From NCBI RefSeq assembly GCF_026410085.1, contig NZ_CP112866.1, forward strand, positions 3,471,001 to 3,535,000: a stretch of DNA of 64,000 nt, in the 5' to 3' direction. This DNA is from Pseudomonas quebecensis. GTDB taxonomy: Bacteria; Pseudomonadota; Gammaproteobacteria; Pseudomonadales; Pseudomonadaceae. The translations under genes and the position numbers were made by a program. How positions within the stretch are numbered: the stretch's first letter is position 1; the number at the start of each line of letters is the position of its first letter. This document shows, in pieces, positions 54,689 to 62,345 of this stretch. The notes below the pieces were generated by a model. That model was not told the origin of the DNA. It saw only the letters and a program-made list of their open reading frames with translations, and made no database searches.

Positions 54689-56050
54689 TTAAATAAATAT
54701 ATATAGCGCAACGCCAAACACCGAGACAGATGTGAAAATCAACACCGACATCAGTAGCGCCGCGTTTTTTGCGTAGGCACCGACCTCAGGAAGTCTTGAC
54801 GCCCTGATCCACGAAACCACAGTCGAAGCGATGTGGTAGGCCGAGTAGGCGTAGCAGACGGCTTCGATATTTTTCTCAGCGGCAGCAACGGTAGCCAACA
54901 CCAGAGTCACTGCTGTCAGGCATGCAGACATTGAGGCTTGAAAACGATAGTCCTTGGAAAAAATCAACAAACTATAAGGGATAAACCCAAACGCGCCAAT
55001 GGCAAGACCGGGCAGCAATATCGCGATATAGCTTGCAATCAAGCGGTTACTTTCACTTGGCCCAACCCATAGCTGGATAATGGGAGCGCGGAACCACCAC
55101 AGAATGAAGGTGGGCAAAGCCGTGACGAAAAAAACGGACAGGACAAATCGCTTCACTGTCTTGTGTGCTTGACCCAGCCTCCCCTGCGCCGCCTCGCGCA
55201 ACAGTATCGGCTGAAAATACTGACTGACTGGGCCTGCCAAAATAGAAATCGGCGTCATACACAACAAGCTGGCCAAATAGTAGGGCGTTACACTGCTGGC
55301 AGAGGCGAATATGGAGATTATAGGCTTGTCCAGCTGAGTTACCGCGGCGCCCGCGGCGGAAAATAAAACCAGCGCGCCACCGGTCCTGGTCAGTGCTATA
55401 GCGTCCTTAAGTGTCGGCCGTTTTTCTTCAACACCCGCCGTAACGTGAGCGGAGACTCGCCTCATTACAGCAAACCGTGAACACCACCAGTGCACGGCTG
55501 TGATAAGCAACTGAGTGATAATAAACACTTCAAGCGTAGCGGCTATATACATCAGCGCGGCGGCTGTTACACCCGCGCGAACGGCGACGCCTACGATCTG
55601 TATACCACTGCCCAGTGTGTATTTTCGCCACGCTATCAAAGTGCAGTAATAGAGGTTTTGCATAACGAGCAGCCAAAACAACACCACCGCACCGATCACC
55701 ACCAGCCAGGAGGCCGAATCGCCAAAAAAGGCGAGTTTAAGTGCCACTGCGACGCCTAATAGAATGGCGTAAAAACCCGAAAGACTTAGCTCGGCCGTCT
55801 GTAGCAAAGTGCGCAGAGAGCGACTGTCGTCGGAGGCAACGGAAACCTCCCTCCCGGTCAGGGTCGACATGCCCAAGTCCATCATCACCAAAAGTGCTTG
55901 AAGCGACAGAATGACTGCCACGACGCCAAACTGCGCGCTGCCCAATAACCGGCTATACCAGGGTAAAAAAAGGAAGGCCACCAGCAAGCTGGAAGACCTG
56001 CCCGCGTAAAGCATTAACATTCGCCCAATCGCAGGCACGCGCAACTTCAT
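54689..56050 (-). CDS. O-antigen flippase (Wzx-like, MOP superfamily)
   Basis: 453-residue polytopic protein with about 12-14 helices. L-M-L-Y-A-G-R-S-S-S-L-L and an S-R-L-L-G-S-A-Q-F-G-V-V segment near the start fit the polysaccharide transporter family. It should flip the lipid-linked O unit to the periplasm for the Wzy-like protein. The start overlaps the DegT-family stop (ATGA at 56047-56050). Confidence 0.85.
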   Translation of the reverse strand: MKLRVPAIGRMLMLYAGRSSSLLVAFLFLPWYSRLLGSAQFGVVAVILSLQALLVMMDLGMSTLTGREVSVASDDSRSLRTLLQTAELSLSGFYAILLGVAVALKLAFFGDSASWLVVIGAVVLFWLLVMQNLYYCTLIAWRKYTLGSGIQIVGVAVRAGVTAAALMYIAATLEVFIITQLLITAVHWWCSRFAVMRRVSAHVTAGVEEKRPTLKDAIALTRTGGALVLFSAAGAAVTQLDKPIISIFASASSVTPYYLASLLCMTPISILAGPVSQYFQPILLREAAQGRLGQAHKTVKRFVLSVFFVTALPTFILWWFRAPIIQLWVGPSESNRLIASYIAILLPGLAIGAFGFIPYSLLIFSKDYRFQASMSACLTAVTLVLATVAAAEKNIEAVCYAYSAYHIASTVVSWIRASRLPEVGAYAKNAALLMSVLIFTSVSVFGVALYIFI

Positions 56051-57195
56051 GCGCCGCTGTCGACTTTACTGGTGACTTTAACGCAGACGGCTTCTTTCAA
56101 CGCGCTTGCGACATGCATGACATCAACATCGTTAAGCCACCAACCGCATGGCACGCCGATCACACTGCCCTGCAAATAATCTGTATTAGGCAACGCACTA
56201 GCATCCGCTTTGAAGCCACTGTAGGTGTCATTGCGCTGGTGCACGATGGAAGCCATTACCCCCTTGCTTTTTAACTCACTGAGTACGTGCTCTCGGTTAT
56301 CGACAAATACCAAGAACACCCAGTACGCAGGTTTACTAAACTGCGGCACCGGAACGGGTGTTAGACCTTCTACGTCCTCCAGCAACGCGCGCAAGGTTCG
56401 CACATTCCTGGTCGTGCGCTCATGCCTGGCATGCAGCGTCGGAATTTGCGCGCAGCCCAGCGCTGAACACAAGTTATTCATAGTCATCCCCCAACCAATC
56501 TCGGGTATATCCGATGCGGGGCTGATTTCACCGCTTTTGCTTCTGAAGGTCGTGAAGTCAATACCAAATCGCCTTAACTGACGCGCTTTGATAGCCATTG
56601 ATTCACTACGGCAGGCCAAAGCACCGCCCTCCGTGGTGTTGATTTGTCGATTCGGGTAAAACGAGTAAATCGCAAAATCCCCATATGAACCGACTGGCAC
56701 AGCTTCTTGCTCGGCAAGCAGGGCGTTGTCGCAGTCTTCAATCAACGCGATATTGTGCTTCTTGCATAATTCGCTGATCTCTTTCGCAGGCCCAGGATAA
56801 CCGGCAACGTGATACAAGATCACCGCTTTAGTTTTTTTACTGATTTTCGATTTAAGGTCTGCAAGGTCCATCGACACTGTGCCAGGGCTCACATCAACCC
56901 AAACGGGCAGCGCCTTGTGTTGTGCAATGGCCGAGTTGGTTGAAAGGCATGCAAAGGGAGTGGTCAACACCTCATCGCCTTCCTGGACGCCCGCCAGATG
57001 CAAAGCAAGGAATAACGCACTGGTCATATCGACCGTCGATACAACATGCGGCAGCCCGATGATTTGTTTCAGGCCTTCCTCAAACTTTGTTACCCACTCT
57101 CCTCCAGCGATCCTGCCGGAGCGCAATATGTCCAGCGCTACAGCCTCCATCTCAGGCAGACTGACGACGCCATATAGGGGGATAACTTCAGACAT
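56047..57195 (-). CDS. DegT/DnrJ/EryC1 family protein lacking the PLP lysine
   Basis: 382 residues with the aminotransferase fold-type I layout, but key PLP residues differ. The segment aligned with the Schiff-base lysine reads I-Y-S-F-Y-P-N-R183-Q-I-N-T-T-E-G-G; the neighbour has K there. The G-T phosphate-loop element is D-M-T-S-A instead of G-T-A-A. The PLP aspartate D154 is kept but its next residues (C-D-N) are unusual. The frame is intact and the C-terminus V-P-C-G-W-W-L-N-D is shared with the neighbour. Possible roles: non-PLP partner, or a changed reaction. ATG at 57195 has GGAG at eight bases. Confidence 0.85.
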   Translation of the reverse strand: MSEVIPLYGVVSLPEMEAVALDILRSGRIAGGEWVTKFEEGLKQIIGLPHVVSTVDMTSALFLALHLAGVQEGDEVLTTPFACLSTNSAIAQHKALPVWVDVSPGTVSMDLADLKSKISKKTKAVILYHVAGYPGPAKEISELCKKHNIALIEDCDNALLAEQEAVPVGSYGDFAIYSFYPNRQINTTEGGALACRSESMAIKARQLRRFGIDFTTFRSKSGEISPASDIPEIGWGMTMNNLCSALGCAQIPTLHARHERTTRNVRTLRALLEDVEGLTPVPVPQFSKPAYWVFLVFVDNREHVLSELKSKGVMASIVHQRNDTYSGFKADASALPNTDYLQGSVIGVPCGWWLNDVDVMHVASALKEAVCVKVTSKVDSGA

Positions 57196-57209
57196 CAACT
57201 AGGCTCCGC

Positions 57210-58313
57210 TCAACCACGTTTGAGTACATGGACGATCCGCTCGCGGTCGTCATCGGACACCCACCACCCACATGGAATATGCACCAGGCGCTTGTAAAAC
57301 TCGTCCAAGCCTGGCATTGCGCCGGCAAACGGTTTAAATACGGAGTGAAAGTGGTTGGGCCTATGAAGTTTTGACGCCATCACGCCATTCGCGGCTAATA
57401 ATTTCTCAACGTCGTCCGAGTCATCTGCCAATAGCGTGTACAGCCAGTAGGCCGGTGTGGCCTGTGCTTCTACGGTCGCCGGCGCAATACCGGTTATCCC
57501 GGTTAACGCTTGATCAAAATAACGCCCGTTATCGTGGTGTTTTTTCAACAATGGCGATATGCCCTCCAGCTGCTTTAATCCAATCACAGCAGCGACGTTG
57601 TGCATATTGTATTTGTAACCTGCGGTCGTAATATCGACTTCGGTACGAGGCACGCCTTTCGCCAAACCAAACCAGCGCAGCTTCCGCGCCTCCGCCATCT
57701 GGGCCGGGTCTTTCATTACCAGCATCCCACCATCGACGGTGGTCATGTGTTTAATTGCTTGGAATGAATAAATCGCGTAGTCGGCCATCGAGCCGACAGG
57801 CTCGCCGCCATACTCAGCACCCAATGCATGGGCGCAATCTTCAATCAGAGAGATATTGTGCCAGTCCGCAATATCTCTGAGTTCTTTGAGGCGTGCAGGG
57901 TAACCGGCGTAATGTACGACACAGATGGCCTTGGTCTTTTCGGTTACTGCAGCTTTTACAGCGTCAGGGCAAAGATTACCTGTTTTGCGCTCAACATCGG
58001 CAAATACCGGCGTCGCGCCCATTTGCAAAATAGTCGTATTGGTCGGCTCGGCCGTCATGGAAGTCGTGATGACTTCATCACCGGCGCCCACGCCTGCCAA
58101 CAGCATCGACAGGTGAAGGGCTGCAGTGCCGCTGCTGGTTGCCAACACATTTTGCAGTTTGAAGGTTTCAGCAAATACTTGTTCAAAACGATAGACATGC
58201 TCCCCTTCAGAAATCATGCCACTGTAGAGTACCGACTCCAACGCAGGGAGCAGAATATCGCGTGGAGGCATTGCGACTTTCACGAGAGGTAGCGGTGGAG
58301 TTGTGTTGGACAT
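57210..58313 (-). CDS. DegT/DnrJ/EryC1 family aminotransferase (PLP-dependent)
   Basis: 367 residues. All expected elements are present: S-S-G-T-A-A-L phosphate loop, D159 in I-E-D-C-A-H-A-L-G-A, and K188 in I-Y-S-F-Q-A-I-K as the PLP Schiff-base lysine, with the C-terminal I-P-C-G-W-W-V-S-D. Expected to add an amino group at C4 of a nucleotide-linked keto-sugar, probably the product of the WbjB- or WbpM-type dehydratase. It is paralogous to the next gene, which lost the lysine. Weak ribosome site; starts three bases before the acetyltransferase stop end. Confidence 0.87.
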   Translation of the reverse strand: MSNTTPPLPLVKVAMPPRDILLPALESVLYSGMISEGEHVYRFEQVFAETFKLQNVLATSSGTAALHLSMLLAGVGAGDEVITTSMTAEPTNTTILQMGATPVFADVERKTGNLCPDAVKAAVTEKTKAICVVHYAGYPARLKELRDIADWHNISLIEDCAHALGAEYGGEPVGSMADYAIYSFQAIKHMTTVDGGMLVMKDPAQMAEARKLRWFGLAKGVPRTEVDITTAGYKYNMHNVAAVIGLKQLEGISPLLKKHHDNGRYFDQALTGITGIAPATVEAQATPAYWLYTLLADDSDDVEKLLAANGVMASKLHRPNHFHSVFKPFAGAMPGLDEFYKRLVHIPCGWWVSDDDRERIVHVLKRG

Positions 58314-58316
58314 TTT

Positions 58317-59132
58317 TCAGACCCGATCAAGAAATTTGATGTTCGGAAGCTCAACCGCCGTGCGGCCGCTTAAATATTTAACCATTCTAACGGCAGCAGA
58401 CTGCAAATTAAGCGCCACTCCGCTTTTTTCCAATTCAGCTAGCAAGGGGTCATCTTGAGCACTATTAAGAGACCACCTTGCGGGCATGGAAGCCATCATC
58501 AGGTCGACGACATCTCTACTGTCCCCTTCCCACTCTGCGACGGTGAGTCCGCTGTTTGAAGCCAATACAATAATTCGGGCGTTTTCATTTGAAATCACTT
58601 GACCGCGAATCGCGAAAGGCGGCAGCCCGCGCGTCAAAAGACGGGTTGAATCAGGCCAATCGTTTGTCGCGTAATCCACCTTGACACTATGTTCGATAAC
58701 GCATTCAACAGAACCAAAGCGATCTTCCTGATCGATGACAAACCCTTGACTGACGTAAACCTCGGGTTTTTGCGTCCAGAGCACCAATGCGCCCAAATTT
58801 TCGCGCTCGGCAAACTCGATAGCGCGGGACATTAAACGTGAAGCCAGACCTTTTCCGCGCCACTGTTCAGCGACACACACAAGCCCTATCAGACCGATGG
58901 AATTGCCTGAACCTATATCCAGATACCTTACGACCAGAGCGGCGAGCGTTTCGTTCTGTTCTTCAGGGTTTATGAATTCAATGCAAGACACATTTTCATC
59001 ATCCGCCAGCCACGGAAAATGGGTAACCAAATCGATACCTCGCCCTCTGGAAGCAAAAAAAACCTCCCAAAATAGCGTACGCGCAGATTCAGGGGCCCCT
59101 GAAGAGATAATTGGCTTCAACGTAAAACCCAT
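58317..59132 (-). CDS. GNAT-type N-acetyltransferase with C-terminal extension
   Basis: 271 residues. The GNAT core is in the first ~150 (L-I-G-L-V-C-V-A-E-Q-W-R-G-K-G-L-A-S-R-L-M with the acetyl-CoA loop). About 120 further residues have no recognised domain. Next to a 4-aminotransferase it may acylate the new amino group of a 4-amino-6-deoxyhexosamine, by analogy with such pairs in other O-antigen loci. Start 59132 has GGAG nine bases upstream; ATG 59147 is an alternative. 290 bases without a gene lie between it and wzz. Confidence 0.75.
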   Translation of the reverse strand: MGFTLKPIISSGAPESARTLFWEVFFASRGRGIDLVTHFPWLADDENVSCIEFINPEEQNETLAALVVRYLDIGSGNSIGLIGLVCVAEQWRGKGLASRLMSRAIEFAERENLGALVLWTQKPEVYVSQGFVIDQEDRFGSVECVIEHSVKVDYATNDWPDSTRLLTRGLPPFAIRGQVISNENARIIVLASNSGLTVAEWEGDSRDVVDLMMASMPARWSLNSAQDDPLLAELEKSGVALNLQSAAVRMVKYLSGRTAVELPNIKFLDRV

Positions 59133-59436
59133 CCGATACAACTCCATTTCTCAACTCATCACGACGCAAACTGGAAGAATTTTTCCTGCCGCTCTCGGGT
59201 TACCGTATCAAAACCCTCAGCTCTGGCAAACCGTCATAAAAACCTCAACGACCCATAAAGCAAACTTGAGCAAGACGCCCGAAAATTGGCATTTATTACC
59301 CCTTCACAGTCAGGGCTCCTGCAACAGCATCAGTACCGAAATATGAAGATCTCGCATGGAAGAGATTACCCGATTAGTCATCTGAAAATTCGTTCACGCT
59401 ACGACGCGCAATCGAGGATGAAATGCTCAAGGCTAC

Positions 59437-60768
59437 CTAAAGCTTGCTTACCAGCGCCGGAGTAGATTTATCCTCCGTGAGAACCTGTTCAGAGCTAAAA
59501 AAACTCGGACGGCGACGCAGCAAACTGCGCGCGACGGCAACTGCCCCTCCCAGCGCGAGCCCCGCAAGCAAGCCGATCAGGATGATCAGCATTTTTTTCG
59601 GTTTGATCGGTCGCAGCGGCTGTAGAGCCTGCTGATCTACGACGACGAGCTTCAGCTCATCCATATTTGTATTGAAAAGCTTCAACCTTACGACTTCAGC
59701 ACGCAACGGCTCTACACCCGCAAGAAAAATATCTTCATTTTTACGCTGCCCCAGCACCTCAACCTCACGGTTGGCCTTGAGCAACTGCAGCTCTTTGGCA
59801 ATTTGAGCGATACGCCCTTCGGTAAAGTCATCTGACTTACGTGCCTGCAACGCCGTGCGTTCAGCTTGAAGCGCTTCAACCCCCATAAAATAGAGCGGGA
59901 TTTGTTGATTGTTTATTTCTGTTCGCATGATGCTACCGCTTTCACGGCGCGACTCGCCCAACGATGTCGGCGAGGAGGGTTTTTCTATACCTAATGACTT
60001 GGCAATGCCTATCGCCTCATTTAATTGAGAGATCCGGTCAGCGCGTTGAATTTTCAGTTGCTCACGGAGTGCTTTCAGTTCGTCCGTCAATTTAGCGCGT
60101 CGAAGGCTGTCTACTTCTTGCAAAGAAGCGATCCTAGCTTCCTTGCTATTTAAATAATTAGCCCGTGCGGCGTCTAGCTTAACAGATAGCTCATTGAGAC
60201 TATTTTGTATGATGACATTCAAGTCAGCCGCGATTTGCTTTCGCTCAGACGCGATAGCATAGCCGACAAAATTGTTAAGTATTGTAACGCCATCAACGCC
60301 TTGGGGATAATTCATCTCCAGCCTGATGAAAGTGCTTATGGAGTCAGACGTCTTGGCATCGGGCAAAATGAGCTTGATCGAGTTTTGATTGAACGCCTCG
60401 AAACTCTGCTCAAGGCTGCGCCCTGGACGAACAAAGCTCTTGAAGAGCTGTTGATTCTCACGAAAAAACCCCAACCTCGTCTCGTACGACTCCAGCGCAG
60501 CGCCCACTTTCAAAAGCGCCTCACGGGAAGACAGCCTATAAAGCTCAGACCGATTCAGTGCATCCAACTCGTTAATAGCGGCGGGGCGCAAGACACTACT
60601 GACCTGATACTCAGGGGTAGCCGAAAAGGCGTAAATGGCCGCCACCAGCACAGCGCCTGCGGCAAATAGCGCGATGAGTTTTTTCTGGTGCATAACGGAT
60701 TGAAAGAGCGCGACGAGGTCGATGTCGTCGGACGAGGGCACCGAGGGCGCACGGAAATTACTACTCAC
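59437..60768 (-). CDS. wzz: Wzz-family O-antigen chain-length determinant
   Basis: 443-residue polysaccharide co-polymerase. N-terminal helix near 33-50, a long periplasmic domain (Y-Q-V-S-S-V-L-R-P start, then coiled segments such as L-T-D-E-L-K-A-L-R-E-Q-L-K), and a second helix near 390-412 preceded by the P-x2-P-x-K-P-K motif (L-R-P-I-K-P-K-K-M). Controls how many units the Wzy-like polymerase adds. Its length is that of the longer Wzz/Wzz2 type. First gene of the leftward array. Confidence 0.92.
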   Translation of the reverse strand: MSSNFRAPSVPSSDDIDLVALFQSVMHQKKLIALFAAGAVLVAAIYAFSATPEYQVSSVLRPAAINELDALNRSELYRLSSREALLKVGAALESYETRLGFFRENQQLFKSFVRPGRSLEQSFEAFNQNSIKLILPDAKTSDSISTFIRLEMNYPQGVDGVTILNNFVGYAIASERKQIAADLNVIIQNSLNELSVKLDAARANYLNSKEARIASLQEVDSLRRAKLTDELKALREQLKIQRADRISQLNEAIGIAKSLGIEKPSSPTSLGESRRESGSIMRTEINNQQIPLYFMGVEALQAERTALQARKSDDFTEGRIAQIAKELQLLKANREVEVLGQRKNEDIFLAGVEPLRAEVVRLKLFNTNMDELKLVVVDQQALQPLRPIKPKKMLIILIGLLAGLALGGAVAVARSLLRRRPSFFSSEQVLTEDKSTPALVSKL

Positions 60769-61213
60769 AACAAAAACCTGCCTTCAAGGAGAAACTGCGG
60801 GCTCGTTATGCAGACGATTTGCTGTGTTTATTTATAATTATGTTAATACCGCTCAAAACCCGGCGTCGCTGCTAGGTCAGGAACACACAAAAATGCCTGT
60901 TATCGAGAATGCCCGCATTTTGCCATCTATCGCTTACATTACAAGCCTTGACAAGTATGCAGGACATTTCCTCACGCGCGTAGGGAGCTTTCCGATGCGC
61001 GCAAATATGAGATGCCGTGAGGTTTTTGAGAGAGGCTATCGATCAAATTGATAACCGATGCAGTAGGTTTTCCGACGAACGGATGAGCCCGTTGGGAGCG
61101 CTGAAGGCCAAGCGATCAGCGACACCACGGCTAAGCGAAATTGCGGTGAGCAACCCTGCGCAATGAAGAGCCCCTTCGATCAAGGCCAAACCAAAATGGC
61201 CAGATACTAAACT
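60769..61213. other. Intergenic region upstream of wzz
   Basis: 445 bases without a credible gene; it holds the candidate wzz promoter. The rest, near 60900-61200, shows no tRNA, hairpin terminator or JUMPstart-like sequence that I can recognise. A weak frame at 60722-61051 is not convincing. Confidence 0.45.
60829..60856 (-). promoter_or_regulatory. Candidate O-antigen operon promoter
   Basis: On the minus strand TTGAGC (60856-60851), a 16-base spacer and TAAATA (60834-60829) lie in an AT-rich stretch about 60 bases before the wzz start. It is the best sigma-70-like match seen; not a strong consensus. Confidence 0.3.
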
Positions 61214-61447
61214 TTATGCCTTATTCGCCGACTGTTTTTTAACCCGCTGAGCAAAAAAAAGCGCAGGCCCCACTAACAGACCTATGATCAAAGCCACTAC
61301 TATAAACAACGAGACAGGCAGGGATGGCGTAGCCCACCCGACAAACGACAACGCCGTTTTTTGTTGGTTTTCCAGTGCGAACGCCAAAACCCCAAACGCA
61401 ATAACCAGCACAATGAACACTGCAAAAACGCGCTTAACCCCACGCAT
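61214..61447 (-). CDS. LapA family (DUF1049) membrane protein
   Basis: 77 residues with two hydrophobic helices (V-F-A-V-F-I-V-L-V-I-A-F-G and S-L-F-I-V-V-A-L-I-I-G-L-L-V-G) joined by the E-N-Q-Q-K-T-A-L-S-F-V-G-W segment, a LapA (lipopolysaccharide assembly protein A) signature. In E. coli LapA/LapB act on LPS synthesis control; here the gene sits between ihfB and wzz. AGGAGAAGG lies just before the ATG. 24 bases after ihfB, so likely cotranscribed. Confidence 0.88.
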   Translation of the reverse strand: MRGVKRVFAVFIVLVIAFGVLAFALENQQKTALSFVGWATPSLPVSLFIVVALIIGLLVGPALFFAQRVKKQSANKA

Positions 61448-61471
61448 AACCTTCTCCTACCCCAAAAACAC

Positions 61472-61768
61472 TCAGACGCCCTCTTCCTCTTCTTCGTTCA
61501 CCCGGTCGCGCAATTCCTTGCCCGGCTTGAAGTGGGGAACGAACTTTCCGTCGAGGCTGACGGATTGGCCGGTTTTTGGGTTACGGCCTACTCGCGGTGC
61601 GCGGTAGTGCAGGGAGAAACTGCCGAAGCCGCGGATTTCGATGCGATCTCCGGTGGCAAGGCATTGGGACATTTGCTCAAGCATGGTCTTGATAGCCAGC
61701 TCCACATCCTTGGATGAGAGCAGCCCTTGATGGGTGACAATTCGTTCGATCAACTCCGACTTCGTCAT
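61472..61768 (-). CDS. ihfB: Integration host factor subunit beta
   Basis: 98-residue DNA-bending protein. [10 protein letters not shown] start, G-F-G-S-F at the arm base, R-x-G-R-N-P-K-T-G and the DNA-intercalating proline turn are all present; the tail ends E-E-E-E-E-G-V. With IhfA it bends DNA sharply at promoters and in recombination. Together with wbpM it marks the usual borders of the pseudomonad O-antigen locus. Confidence 0.96.
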   Translation of the reverse strand: MTKSELIERIVTHQGLLSSKDVELAIKTMLEQMSQCLATGDRIEIRGFGSFSLHYRAPRVGRNPKTGQSVSLDGKFVPHFKPGKELRDRVNEEEEEGV

Positions 61769-61898
61769 ATTTTTCCCTTCTTTTTCAAGCAGCTAGGAAA
61801 AGCGCTTCAAAGGTTTTAGCATGACTTGATGAATTTGAACAGCCCGTGCATAAACTAATATACGACTGAATAAACACTGACGAACAAAGCTCCTCAGG

Positions 61899-62183
61899 CT
61901 ATTTGCAGATTACGAGCATCTTGCGTGTGACGGCTCCTGCCGGGTTCCATCCGAACAAGTAGTCGCCCTCTTCATCCGTGGCGTCGCTGGAGCGCGTGAT
62001 GACCTTGTAGCCCTGCATCTTGCACTCGCGTGCAGCGCGCTTCTCGCACTTCCCCCACTTGTTGCCTAAGCCCGAGCAGTCGATCTCTACACCGCTGACG
62101 CCGCGCTTCACATAAGTTTTTGCACTGGTGCTTGCGCACCCTGCCAGCATTACCAGGGCGAGCACTACGATAAGCCTGTTCAT
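61899..62183 (-). CDS. Small lipoprotein of unknown function
   Basis: 94 residues. Signal peptide with lipobox L-A-G-C (lipidated C16). Mature part Y-V-K-R-G-V-S-G-V-E-I-D-C-S-G-L-G-N-K-W-G-K-C, then more cysteines (total four after the lipid cysteine), so disulfides are possible. No family assigned. Between rpsA and ihfB, same direction, with a terminator between it and rpsA. Confidence 0.7.
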   Translation of the reverse strand: MNRLIVVLALVMLAGCASTSAKTYVKRGVSGVEIDCSGLGNKWGKCEKRAARECKMQGYKVITRSSDATDEEGDYLFGWNPAGAVTRKMLVICK

Positions 62184-62300
62184 CCGAATCCTTATTGAAA
62201 CAACAGCGTTGGTGAAGCCTTTCTGAAGACTATAGTCACTTCCGACACTGAGCTGAACGCGCTGGTTCTAAGTTGTTGATTCAACAAATTTCAGGCACAA

Positions 62301-62326
62301 AAAAGGGCGACCGAAGTCGCCCTTTT
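62301..62326 (-). terminator. rpsA terminator
   Basis: AAAAGGGCGAC and GTCGCCCTTTT pair over 11 bp with a four-base loop; the minus-strand T-run follows. It lies about 20 bases past the rpsA stop. Confidence 0.92.
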
Positions 62327-62345
62327 CCTACAGCTTTTACAGAAC

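Noticed and set aside
60722..61051. 109-codon frame upstream of wzz on the plus strand
   Set aside because: It overlaps the wzz start and promoter region, has no ribosome site, and resembles nothing known.
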